From Chloroflexota bacterium (GTDB lineage: Bacteria > Chloroflexota > Anaerolineae > UBA1429), in the NCBI GenBank assembly GCA_012841405.1, contig DUUT01000013.1, forward strand, positions 1 through 64,000: a stretch of 64,000 nucleotides of DNA. Reading direction: 5' to 3'. The first letter of the stretch is position 1. Each line of letters starts with the position of its first letter. Under the pieces are notes generated by a model, which saw nothing but the letters and a program-made list of their open reading frames with translations, searched no databases and was not told where the DNA came from. Positions 9,619-18,190 of this stretch are shown here, one piece after another. The translations under genes and the position numbers were made by a program.

Positions 9619-10947
9619 TCACGCGCCTAGTGTAATCGCGTCCATGCCGGTGTCAACCGGAGCCCAGTCGCTTGCAGGCCACCCGCGCCGCGACGAGCGT
9701 GCGCGTGCCACCGGCCCACGATGGCCGCGCGGCGCAAAGCTCCGTCGTCGGACGGTTGGCGCCTGGCGAGGGGCAGTATCGGGTGAGAAACCACCATAGT
9801 CAAAGCCAGGCACCGTGCGCCGCTCAACGCGTGCACCCAGCGCCCGCTCAATATCGTGCACGATGGGCTCATCCTTGTAGGTCACCAGCGTGTACGCCTC
9901 ACCCGTCAGCTGGGCGCGCCCCGTGCGTCCGATGCGGTGGGTGTAGGCGTCCACCGTGTCGGGCATGTCATAGTTGATCACGTGCGAGATCTCGGGAACG
10001 TCGATGCCGCGCGCGGCAATGCCGGTAGCAACGAGGATATCGTACCTGCCCCTGCGAAACCCATCGATGGCCTGCTGCCGCCGATTCTGTGCCATGTTCC
10101 CCTGCAGCGCGGCCACGCGATAGTCATGGCGGGCCAGCTCGAGGGCCAGGCTCCGCGCCCGTCGCTTGGTGCGCGTGAACACAAGCACGCGCCCCGTTGC
10201 AGTGTCCTGAAGAAGAGCGAGCAGGAGCCGCGTCTTGAGCCGATCCGTCGTCGGGTACAGCGCATGGGTCACGGTCTCTACCGGCGCGATGTCACCGATC
10301 TGCACCGTGATCGGGTCGCGCAGCATTCGGCCCGCGAGCGCTCGGATGTCGTCGGGCATGGTCGCGGAGAAGAACAGCGTCTGCCGCTCCGTCGGCAGCT
10401 CGTCCAGGATGCGGCGGATGTCGGGCAAGAATCCCATGTCGCACATGCGGTCTGCCTCGTCCAGCACCAACACCTCGATGTCGGACAGGTTGATGTCGCC
10501 GTGGCGCATGTGATCGAGCAACCGGCCCGGGCACGCCACGACGACATCGACGCCCCGGCGCAGGGCCGCGATATCCGGCGCCTTGCTCACGCCGCCATAG
10601 ATGGAGACGCTGCGCACGCTGGTGTGCTTGCCCAGGTCTCTGGTAGCCTGCTGCGTCTGCTCGGCCAACTCGCGAGTGGGCGACAGCACGAGGGCCCGCA
10701 CGCGGCGTCGCCCGCCATCGGACGGTCGCTGCGAAGTGAGGCGCTGCAGGATGGGCAGGACAAAGGCCGCGGTCTTGCCCGTTCCGGTCTGGGCTACACC
10801 GAGGAGGTCGCGCCCCTGAAGCACGACGGGGATCGCCTCTGCCTGGATGGGGGTAGGGGTATGGTAGCCAGCGCCTTTGATGCCGGCCGCGATGCGCGGG
10901 TCGAACTGGAAACGATCGAAACTCACAGAAATGCTCCTTGGCTGCAT
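9619..10947 (-). CDS. DEAD-box RNA helicase
   Basis: QTGTGKT, VLDEADRM, FFSATM, HRIGRTGR motifs; ATG at 10947 fits the conserved start (ORF track extends to 11844). Confidence 0.93.
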   Translation of the reverse strand: MQPRSISVSFDRFQFDPRIAAGIKGAGYHTPTPIQAEAIPVVLQGRDLLGVAQTGTGKTAAFVLPILQRLTSQRPSDGGRRRVRALVLSPTRELAEQTQQATRDLGKHTSVRSVSIYGGVSKAPDIAALRRGVDVVVACPGRLLDHMRHGDINLSDIEVLVLDEADRMCDMGFLPDIRRILDELPTERQTLFFSATMPDDIRALAGRMLRDPITVQIGDIAPVETVTHALYPTTDRLKTRLLLALLQDTATGRVLVFTRTKRRARSLALELARHDYRVAALQGNMAQNRRQQAIDGFRRGRYDILVATGIAARGIDVPEISHVINYDMPDTVDAYTHRIGRTGRAQLTGEAYTLVTYKDEPIVHDIERALGARVERRTVPGFDYGGFSPDTAPRQAPTVRRRSFAPRGHRGPVARARSSRRGWPASDWAPVDTGMDAITLGA

Positions 10948-11223
10948 GGAGCCAAGTCGCACTCTTAGCTCGATGTCGCGGTGCCGTCTTGCGGCTCGTA
11001 GCCCCGAGCCCGATGCTCGTGGGCACAGGGCGTGATTATAGCGGATCCGGCGCGATTGTGCGAATGCCCGAGGTCGGGCCGGATGGCGCCGTCTCACGGC
11101 CCATTCACCTGCGTGCCACGGGCTTGCCTTAGACCCCGTGTGTCGGCTACAGTGTGCCCGCAGCGCATCGCGCTGCGCGATAGCCCCAAGGTAGGCCGGT
11201 CCACACACAAGGGAAGGACGACA

Positions 11224-12048
11224 GTGAACCCAGAGACCATGTTCGATATCCGTGGGCTGCGCGTCGTGGTCACGGGGGGTGGAGGCGTCCTCTGTGGCGC
11301 CATGGCGCGCGGTCTCGCCACGCTCGGAGCACACGTGGCGGTCGTCGACCTCATTGAGGAGAAGGCGCAGGCGGTGGCCGACGACATCGTTGCCGCTGGA
11401 GGTGAGACGTTCGCCGTGGCCTGTGATGCAACGGTCCCCGATTCCATCAGCGCCTTGCGCGATGCCGTCCTGGCCCGTTGGGGCACCGTCGATGCGCTGG
11501 TCAACGGCGCCGGCGGGAACCACCCCAAAGCGACGACGACGCCCGAGATGCCTTTCTTTGCCCTCGCCCCGGACGCGTTCCGCCAGGTGTTCGACACGAA
11601 CTTTTTCGGGACGCTCCTCGCTTCGCAGGCGTTTGGCGAGGTGATGGCTCGCCAGGGGCGCGGTGCCATCGTCAACATTGCCTCCATGAACGCCATTCGT
11701 CCGCTGACGCGCATTCCCGCATACTCGTCTGCCAAGGCCGCCGTAGCAAACTTGACCCAGTGGTTGGCGGTGTATATGGCCCAGGAGTACAGCCCCGACA
11801 TCCGGGTGAACGCCATCGCCCCCGGGTTCTTTCTCACCGAGCAAACGCGCTACCTACACATCGACCCCCAGACGGGCGCGTATACGGCGCGGGGGCAGCA
11901 GATCGTGGCCCACACCCCGGCAGGGCGTATGGGGTCGCCCGACGAGTTGCTCAGCACCCTCGTATGGCTCATCTGTCCAGGATCGAGTTTCGTCACCGGC
12001 ATCGTCGTGCCGGTCGATGGTGGTTTTTCCGCGTACAGCGGCGTGTAG
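11224..12048 (+). CDS. SDR-family oxidoreductase (D-mannonate/fructuronate reductase-like)
   Basis: VVTGGGGVLCGAMARGLA cofactor motif, NGAGGNHPKATT, YSSAK catalytic motif, NAIAPGFFLTEQ; GTG start with upstream GGAAGGA. Confidence 0.85.
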   Translation: MNPETMFDIRGLRVVVTGGGGVLCGAMARGLATLGAHVAVVDLIEEKAQAVADDIVAAGGETFAVACDATVPDSISALRDAVLARWGTVDALVNGAGGNHPKATTTPEMPFFALAPDAFRQVFDTNFFGTLLASQAFGEVMARQGRGAIVNIASMNAIRPLTRIPAYSSAKAAVANLTQWLAVYMAQEYSPDIRVNAIAPGFFLTEQTRYLHIDPQTGAYTARGQQIVAHTPAGRMGSPDELLSTLVWLICPGSSFVTGIVVPVDGGFSAYSGV

Positions 12049-12060
12049 GAGAGTAGCACG

Positions 12061-13149
12061 ATGGCCTTTTCCCCAACCATGTCCCCCCTCCTCGCAACCG
12101 TCACGACGACCAAGACGGATGTGTGGAACGATTCCTGCTCCATCCGCGAGCTCACCTATGCTATCGAGAACGGTGCCGTTGGTGCGACAACGAATCCGAC
12201 GATCGTGCTGAACGTGCTGCGCCAAGAGCTCCCCCTGTGGCGCGAGCGCATCCAGGCCCTCATTGACGAGAACCCCACCTGGAGCGAGGTAGAGATCGCC
12301 TGGAGGCTCATCGAGGAGCTGGGCTGCAAGGGCGCCGAGCTGCTCATGCCGGTGTTCGAGCGTGAGGGGGGCGAGAAGGGGCGCCTGTCGATCCAGACGA
12401 ACCCTCAGTGGTACCGCAACACCGCTGCGCTCGTCGAGCAGGCCGTCCACTTTTCCGGGCTGGCGCCGAACATCCAGGTCAAGATCCCTGTGACCAGTGC
12501 CGGCGTGGCAGCCATCGAGGAGGCCACCTATCGTGGCGTGAATATCAACGCGACCGTCTGCTTCACCGTGCCTCAGGCGCTAGCTGTCGCCGAGGCCGTG
12601 GAGCGCGGGTTGTGCCGCCGCGAAGCGGCGGGTCACGATACCGCATCCATGACGCCGGTATGTACCATCATGATCGGCCGCCTGGATGACTGGCTCAAAG
12701 TCACGGCCGCCCGGGAGGGTATCCTCACCAACCCCGGCTACCTGGAGTGGGCCGGCATCGCCACCATCAAGAAGGCGTATGCCCTGTACCAGGAGGGGGG
12801 CTACCGCACCCGGCTGCTCGCCGCCGCCTACCGCAACCATATGCACTGGTCGGAGCTGATCGGTGGCGACATTATTCTCACCATCCCCTACGAGTGGCAG
12901 CGGCTGTTCAACGCCTCGGGCATCGCCGTGCGCGAGCGCTTTCGCGACCCGGTGGACGCCGCGATCGTCGATGACCTCTACCGTCGCTTCGCCGAGTTTC
13001 GTCGCGCCTATGACGCCGACGGACTCACGGTCGACGCGTTCGACACGTACGGAGCCTGCGTGCGCACCCTGCGCGCGTTCATCAGCTCCTACCACGAGCT
13101 CCTGGCGTTCGTGCGGGACTTTATGCTGCCCGATCCGGACAAGGCATAA
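12061..13149 (+). CDS. Transaldolase-family protein
   Basis: GATTNPTIV, NIQVKIPVTSAGVAAIEEATYRGVNINATVCFTVPQA. Confidence 0.85.
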   Translation: MAFSPTMSPLLATVTTTKTDVWNDSCSIRELTYAIENGAVGATTNPTIVLNVLRQELPLWRERIQALIDENPTWSEVEIAWRLIEELGCKGAELLMPVFEREGGEKGRLSIQTNPQWYRNTAALVEQAVHFSGLAPNIQVKIPVTSAGVAAIEEATYRGVNINATVCFTVPQALAVAEAVERGLCRREAAGHDTASMTPVCTIMIGRLDDWLKVTAAREGILTNPGYLEWAGIATIKKAYALYQEGGYRTRLLAAAYRNHMHWSELIGGDIILTIPYEWQRLFNASGIAVRERFRDPVDAAIVDDLYRRFAEFRRAYDADGLTVDAFDTYGACVRTLRAFISSYHELLAFVRDFMLPDPDKA

Positions 13150-13188
13150 GGCTGCCACACACCGGCCGCGGTGGCCTATCCCCGTCGT

Positions 13189-13232
13189 CAGTGCATCGCA
13201 CAGCGGCGCCGGGGTGCGCCGTCGATGCACTG
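13189..13232. repeat. Inverted repeat / hairpin, 10-bp perfect arms with inner 5-bp stem
   Basis: CAGTGCATCG...GGCGC-cggggt-GCGCC...CGATGCACTG. Confidence 0.85.
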
Positions 13233-13262
13233 GCGCTCGGAAGCCTGACACTGGTAGGAGCC

Positions 13263-13291
13263 TTGACGCGACGGCCCAGCCCTGGTAATAT
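13263..13291 (+). promoter_or_regulatory. Promoter of arsR-like gene
   Basis: TTGACG-N17-TAATAT; the -10 lies inside the candidate operator. Confidence 0.75.
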
Positions 13292-13308
13292 ATTCCGTGT
13301 CTTGAATG
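13287..13308. promoter_or_regulatory. Candidate ArsR/SmtB operator 1
   Basis: AATATATTCCGTGTCTTGAATG; ATTC-N8-GAAT, 18 of 22 positions shared with 13735..13756. Confidence 0.65.
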
Positions 13309-13322
13309 GAACAGGGTGCACA

Positions 13323-13700
13323 ATGGCACTGCGGAACGAACCTTACAAGAGACAGGCCGCTTTGATTAAGGCGCTGGCGCATCCGACGCGCCTACAACTC
13401 CTGGATATCCTCGCCAGCGATGAGGCGTGCGTCTGCCACTTGACCGCGATCCTGAAGCGGCGGCAGCCCTACATCTCGCAGCAGCTCATGATCCTGCGCG
13501 AAGCGGGCTTGGTGACGGACCGCAAGGACGGTGTCATGGTCTACTACCGTCTCGCTGATCCCACGATCGCTGACGTGGTACGCGCCACCCGCGGCCTTTT
13601 GCGCACCGTCGGCGAAGCGGCGGCGTTCCCTCCCATTCCCACATCTCCCGTGGAGGGCTGCCCTTGCCCTCACTGTGGTGGGGAGGGTCCATGTACCTAG
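13323..13700 (+). CDS. ArsR/SmtB-family transcriptional regulator
   Basis: ALAHPTRLQLLDILASDEACVCHLTAIL...YISQQLMILREAGLVTDRKDGVMVYYRL winged helix; C-terminal CPCPHCGGEGPC. Confidence 0.93.
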   Translation: MALRNEPYKRQAALIKALAHPTRLQLLDILASDEACVCHLTAILKRRQPYISQQLMILREAGLVTDRKDGVMVYYRLADPTIADVVRATRGLLRTVGEAAAFPPIPTSPVEGCPCPHCGGEGPCT

Positions 13701-13705
13701 CCTGG

Positions 13706-13729
13706 AAAGGGTGTGCATCCCTTTTTTTT
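13706..13729 (+). terminator. Rho-independent terminator after arsR-like gene
   Basis: AAAGGG-tgtgcat-CCCTTT followed by continuous T tract. Confidence 0.8.
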
Positions 13730-13734
13730 GTACC

Positions 13735-13756
13735 AATATATTCGTTGTTATGAATG
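13735..13756. promoter_or_regulatory. Candidate ArsR/SmtB operator 2 upstream of permease
   Basis: AATATATTCGTTGTTATGAATG; same ATTC-N8-GAAT arrangement as operator 1. Confidence 0.65.
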
Positions 13757-13788
13757 TCCGCCCGCATCCGCGAGCCGATGGAGGCGCG

Positions 13789-15264
13789 ATGCGCATGAGC
13801 ATTCTGCAGATCATCGGTAGGCTCACCCAGGAAGGCCTGGGAAGCTTGGCCGCCTACTTGGCGGCCCACGTGTTGCTGTGCTTGCTGCCCGCCTTTTTCA
13901 TAGCCGGCGCTCTCTCCGCCCTGGTCCCTCGGGAAGCGGTAACGCGCTACCTCGGGCGCACGGCGCCCAAGACTGTTTCCTATCCCGCCGCGGCGCTCGG
14001 AGGGTTCGTCCTCGCCGTCTGTTCGTGCACCATCTTGCCCCTCTTTGCCGGCATCTACAAGAAGGGTGCCGGGCTGGGCCCAGCCATCACCTTTCTCTTC
14101 GTGGGTCCAGCCATCAGTATTTTGGCCTTCTCCTACACCGGCGTCGCCTTGGGGATGGACATCGCCGTGGCGCGCCTCGCCTTATCCATTATGTTCGGTA
14201 TCGGCATCGGGCTCATCATGGCCACCATCTTTCGCGATGACGACGTCGCTCGAGAGAGCCCCGTCGAGGCCGGCTCGGTCCCCGGCGCCCGCGTGCCGGG
14301 CAAAGTGTTCCTCTTCTTGGGGCTACTCCTCGCACTGCTTATCGTCGGCACACTCCAGGTCGATGTGTTGACCAAGGCGTATGCCCATGTCACTCTGCCG
14401 ATCCCTGGCATGGACGACCTCCAAGCGGCCTTGGATCGGCTGGTACCCTTTGACGCGGCGCGCGGCGAGGAGGGGGTCAGCGTCCAGGGGGCCTTTCTCA
14501 TCGGGCTACTCGGCCTCATCGGCGTCACCGCCTGGAAGGGACTCACCCGCATCGATGAGGGGTACAACCGCTGGACGTGGGTCTCGCTGAGTCTCATCGC
14601 CCTGACGTTGGTCGTAGCGGCCACCCGTATGGTGCCGTACGACGGACGGTTGCAGATCGAGCTCACGGGCAAGATGCTCGGTGTCATCATCGCTATGGCA
14701 GGCCTGTGGTGGTCCGCAAGCCGGCTCTTTGACCCTTACGAGATCCAAGAGTTTCTCTGGGAGACGTGGCGGTTCGTGCGGCAGATTTTTCCCCTGCTCG
14801 TCGTGGGAGTGTTTGTCGTGGGCGTCATCCACGGACTCGTTCGGCCGGAGTGGATCCAGGCGCTCGCAGGCACCAACAGCGTGATCGCCAACGCCGTCGG
14901 CGTACTCTTTGGTGTGTTCATGTATTTCCCTACGCTGGTTGAGGTTCCTATCGCCAACCTCTTTTTGAGCCTGGGGATGCACCGCGGCCCACTCCTGGCA
15001 TACCTCATAGCTGACCCAGTGCTGAGCCTGCAGAGCACCCTCGTTACCGCCAGCATCATCGGCAAGCTCAAGGCGTGGATGTACGTCGCCTGGGTGGCCG
15101 TGTTCAGTGTCGTGGCCGGGCTGCTGTACGGCGCCTGGGTCGACGGTGCCAGCATCCTGGCGCTACTCAGCTACCTTGCTGCCGCCAGTGCCCTGCTGAC
15201 CGTGTCCCTCGTAGTGCTCCGCAAGAGAGAAGCACAGCGCCCCGCTCGTCTAGCGAAGGAGTGA
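13789..15264 (+). CDS. DUF318 / ArsP-type permease
   Basis: Polytopic; CSCTILPLFAGIYKKGAGLGPAITFLFVGPAISI and FPTLVEVPIANLFLSLGMHRGPLLAYLIADPVLSLQ duplicated-half motifs; ATG at 13789 preceded by GGAGG. Confidence 0.87.
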   Translation: MRMSILQIIGRLTQEGLGSLAAYLAAHVLLCLLPAFFIAGALSALVPREAVTRYLGRTAPKTVSYPAAALGGFVLAVCSCTILPLFAGIYKKGAGLGPAITFLFVGPAISILAFSYTGVALGMDIAVARLALSIMFGIGIGLIMATIFRDDDVARESPVEAGSVPGARVPGKVFLFLGLLLALLIVGTLQVDVLTKAYAHVTLPIPGMDDLQAALDRLVPFDAARGEEGVSVQGAFLIGLLGLIGVTAWKGLTRIDEGYNRWTWVSLSLIALTLVVAATRMVPYDGRLQIELTGKMLGVIIAMAGLWWSASRLFDPYEIQEFLWETWRFVRQIFPLLVVGVFVVGVIHGLVRPEWIQALAGTNSVIANAVGVLFGVFMYFPTLVEVPIANLFLSLGMHRGPLLAYLIADPVLSLQSTLVTASIIGKLKAWMYVAWVAVFSVVAGLLYGAWVDGASILALLSYLAAASALLTVSLVVLRKREAQRPARLAKE

Positions 15265-15269
15265 ACCGG

Positions 15270-15503
15270 ATGTAGGCCCTAGGAACTGGCTGCAAAGTGC
15301 AACCGTCTCAAGCAACTCGCCCTCGCAGCGATGACCGAGGCGGGGGTCGACGCGACCATCAACAAGCTCACCGACAGCTCGGCCATCATGGCCTATCCCG
15401 TCGCCAGCATGCAGGGCCTGGTGATCGACAAGGTCGTGAAGACGTCGGGCGACCCCAGCAGAAGGGCGAGATCATCTAGCGGATCCAGGAGGCCGCGAGG
15501 TAA
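15270..15503 (+). pseudogene. Decayed small thioredoxin-fold (redox-active disulfide protein 2-like) gene
   Basis: Split across frames: ATG-TAG-ALGTGC / KCNRLKQLALAAMTEAGVDATINKLTDSSAIMAYPVASMQGLVIDKVVKTSG / QKGEII-TAG-RIQEAAR-TAA; two in-frame stops and at least two frameshifts. Confidence 0.8.
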
Positions 15504-15507
15504 CCCC

Positions 15508-15765
15508 ATGCTGACCATCAAGGTGTTCGGAACGACTCCCCCTTGTGCCAAGTGCAAACGCGCCGAACGCGAGGCGCTATTGGCCGCCGCACGCTTCCCC
15601 GGCCAGGCCGAGGTCATCAAACTCGACGCTCTCGGCCCAGAGGCCGAACGGTACGGGTTGATAGTGACGCCCACCATCGTCGTTGGCGACGAGATCGTGG
15701 CGTCGGGCAGGGTCCTAATGGCGGATCAACTCGCCGCGCTCATCGCATCCAAACTCGGAGGCTGA
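15508..15765 (+). CDS. Small thioredoxin-fold protein (PPCAKC)
   Basis: MLTIKVFGTTPPCAKCKRAE...GLIVTPTIVVGDEIVASGRV. Confidence 0.85.
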   Translation: MLTIKVFGTTPPCAKCKRAEREALLAAARFPGQAEVIKLDALGPEAERYGLIVTPTIVVGDEIVASGRVLMADQLAALIASKLGG

Positions 15766-15769
15766 CGCC

Positions 15770-16042
15770 ATGGTAACGCTGGAAGTGTTCTCTGGTGACC
15801 CACCATGCCCCGGCTGTGTAGCCATTATCGCGCTGGCCAAGCGGGTCAAAGCCAAGTACAGCGACGACGAACTGCAGCTGACGATCTACTCTGGCGAAGA
15901 GGCGATGGCCAAGTTTGACGAGTACGGCTTGTTCTGCGTGCCTGCTGCGGTGGTGAACGGCTCTATCCGCATCGAGGGGATATGCCCCAGCGAGGCCACG
16001 CTTAACAACGCTCTACGGGAGGGTGGCTTATGTCTCCGGTAA
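15770..16042 (+). CDS. Small thioredoxin-fold protein (PPCPGC)
   Basis: MVTLEVFSGDPPCPGCVAII...YGLFCVPAAVVNGSIRIEG. Confidence 0.83.
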   Translation: MVTLEVFSGDPPCPGCVAIIALAKRVKAKYSDDELQLTIYSGEEAMAKFDEYGLFCVPAAVVNGSIRIEGICPSEATLNNALREGGLCLR

Positions 16043-16293
16043 AGATCGAAGCGTTTCTGTCGATCCCCCCGTGCTCGGGGGGCGTCGCTGTGCGTCGGAT
16101 CTTGCAGCGCGCGCAGAACGAGTTCGGCGACCGCATAGAGGTGATCGTCCACACGGGCCGCGATGCCGTTTGGGATGAGAACCGCATCACCACGGCTCCG
16201 GCGCTCGTTATCGGCGACCTCGCCAGGTTCGTGGGGCTGGCACCTAGCTATCAGAGTCTCGTCGCGGCACTGCGCGAGGCAGGTCTCGAGTAG
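16030..16293 (+). CDS. Small thioredoxin-fold protein, single-Cys variant (PPCSGG)
   Basis: MSPVKIEAFLSIPPCSGGVAVRRIL...ITTAPALVIGDLARFVG; overlaps preceding ORF by 13 nt. Confidence 0.78.
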   Translation: MSPVKIEAFLSIPPCSGGVAVRRILQRAQNEFGDRIEVIVHTGRDAVWDENRITTAPALVIGDLARFVGLAPSYQSLVAALREAGLE

Positions 16294-16443
16294 TCGCACC
16301 TGCCCCGCCGCACAGCGGTCACGCGGCATCGATTTGCCGCTCGGTGGTCACCGTGCTACCATCATGGGGCATGCTCGTCGTTACGCGGCGAGACCGCTCG
16401 CGTCCGGTCTCGCCATACCACCCTGTCGCAGAAAGAGCCAGCC

Positions 16444-18138
16444 ATGCACCGTGCGATCGCCGTCCGGGGCCGCCGCCGAGCGGGTCTGCTCGTGGCGCTG
16501 CTCGCGCTGATCATGCTCATCGGCGTGCCGGCCGTCGCAGCCGCAGACAGCCGCGTCGACGCGACTCCGTCCGCCGAGTGCGCCAAGTGCGACGCGATCC
16601 ACGCCGCCGCCAGGGCCGCTGTGCGTGAGCTGAGGGCCACCGACGACGCGGCCGCGGATTCGGCCGTGGTGTACGGCATCCTCTTCTGGTCCGAATCGTG
16701 CCCTCACTGCCACACCGTGCTCAGCGAGTCATTGCCGCCCATCCTCGAGCGATACGGCCACCAGTTGCAGATCGTGCTGGCGAATGTGTCCCAGCAGGCG
16801 CCGTATGAGGTCTGGATTGCGGCGATGGAGGAGCGCGACATCCCGACAGAGGGCCAGGTCGTCCCGATGCTCATCATCGGCGATCACGCGCTGACGGGAT
16901 CTATCCAGATCCCTGAGGAACTGCCGGGCCTCGTCGATCGCTACCTGGCGGAGGGCGGCGTCGCCCTTCCAGATGATGTGCAGGCGGCCATGGCCACAGC
17001 CGAGGCCGCGCAAACCGTCACCCCCCGCCCTCCCGTCGATTCCCAGGGCAGTGCGGCAGCACCTCCCATCCACGCCGTCTACTTTTACCAGACGGGCTGT
17101 GACGTGTGCACCCGTGCCGATCACGAGCTGCGCAACCTCACGGAAAGGTACCCGCAGGTCGTCATTGAGCGCTACGATGTGCGCGATAGCGCCGCGCTGA
17201 ACCAGTATCTCTGTGACCGCTACGGGGTACCTGCCGACAAGCATCTGACGGCGCCAGCCCTTTTCGTGGGCAACGGCTACCTGCTCGACGTCGATATCCG
17301 CGCCTCGACGATCGAGGCCTTGGTGGCGCCCCTCCTCGAGACCGGCGCTCCCGACCCCTCCGAGGGTTTTGACGCCGCACGCCACGTAGCGGAGCAGTCC
17401 ATCGTGGAGCGCTTTCAATCGTTCGGGCTGTTCACGGTGCTAGGGGCTGGCCTGCTGGATGGCATCAACCCGTGCGCCTTTGCCACCATGATCTTTTTGG
17501 TCTCGTACCTCTCGGTGCGCAGGCGCCATGGCAGAGCCCTTCTCGCCACAGGAGCGGCCTTTACCCTCGGCGTGTTCATCACCTACTTGGCCGTCGGGTT
17601 GGGGCTGGTGCGCTTTCTCGGATCCCTTCCCTTCTTGAACACTATCGCCCGCTGGCTGTACGTGGCCACGGCGCTCCTCTGTCTGGCCTTGGCCGTGGGG
17701 AGCTTTTTGGATTACCGCAAGGCCCGCGAGGGGCGTCTCGAGGACATGAGCCTCAAGCTCCCCGCGCGACTGCGGGGATGGTCGCGCCGTTTGATCCGTG
17801 AGGGCGTCAGCTCGCAGCGCTTTGTGCTCAGCGCCTTCGCGCTGGGCCTAGGCGTATCGGTGATCGAGCTCGCCTGCACGGGGCAGGTCTACCTGCCCAC
17901 CATCGTGTTTGTGCTCAACCTGCCCGAATGGCGCACCCAGGCCAGCCTGCTCTTGGTGCTGTACAACCTCATGTTCGTCCTGCCCCTCGTGGGGGTGTTC
18001 GCCCTGGTGTACTTGGGCACCACCTCCCAGCAACTCATTCGCTGGATGAACAGACACACCGCCACCGTCAAGCTCGGCACGACGGCCCTCTTCCTGCTGT
18101 TGGCAGGATGGCTGGTGCGCAGCGCCGTCGCCCTGTAG
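16444..18138 (+). CDS. Fusion protein: two thioredoxin-like domains plus CcdA/DsbD-type membrane domain
   Basis: N-terminal hydrophobic signal; ESCPHCHTV and TGCDVCTRAD active sites; C-terminal DGINPCAFATMIFLVSYL...ELACTGQVYLPTIVFVL CcdA half motifs. Confidence 0.9.
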   Translation: MHRAIAVRGRRRAGLLVALLALIMLIGVPAVAAADSRVDATPSAECAKCDAIHAAARAAVRELRATDDAAADSAVVYGILFWSESCPHCHTVLSESLPPILERYGHQLQIVLANVSQQAPYEVWIAAMEERDIPTEGQVVPMLIIGDHALTGSIQIPEELPGLVDRYLAEGGVALPDDVQAAMATAEAAQTVTPRPPVDSQGSAAAPPIHAVYFYQTGCDVCTRADHELRNLTERYPQVVIERYDVRDSAALNQYLCDRYGVPADKHLTAPALFVGNGYLLDVDIRASTIEALVAPLLETGAPDPSEGFDAARHVAEQSIVERFQSFGLFTVLGAGLLDGINPCAFATMIFLVSYLSVRRRHGRALLATGAAFTLGVFITYLAVGLGLVRFLGSLPFLNTIARWLYVATALLCLALAVGSFLDYRKAREGRLEDMSLKLPARLRGWSRRLIREGVSSQRFVLSAFALGLGVSVIELACTGQVYLPTIVFVLNLPEWRTQASLLLVLYNLMFVLPLVGVFALVYLGTTSQQLIRWMNRHTATVKLGTTALFLLLAGWLVRSAVAL

Positions 18139-18190
18139 GCGCGCGTGGAGGGGCGTTGGCCGGGCGTACCCGAGGAGAGATACGTGAACG

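Noticed and set aside
13296-13307. CCGTGTCTTGAA shared between arsR operator 1 region and the reverse complement of the right end of repeat A
   Set aside because: Only 12 nt, without the rest of the repeat; treated as chance.
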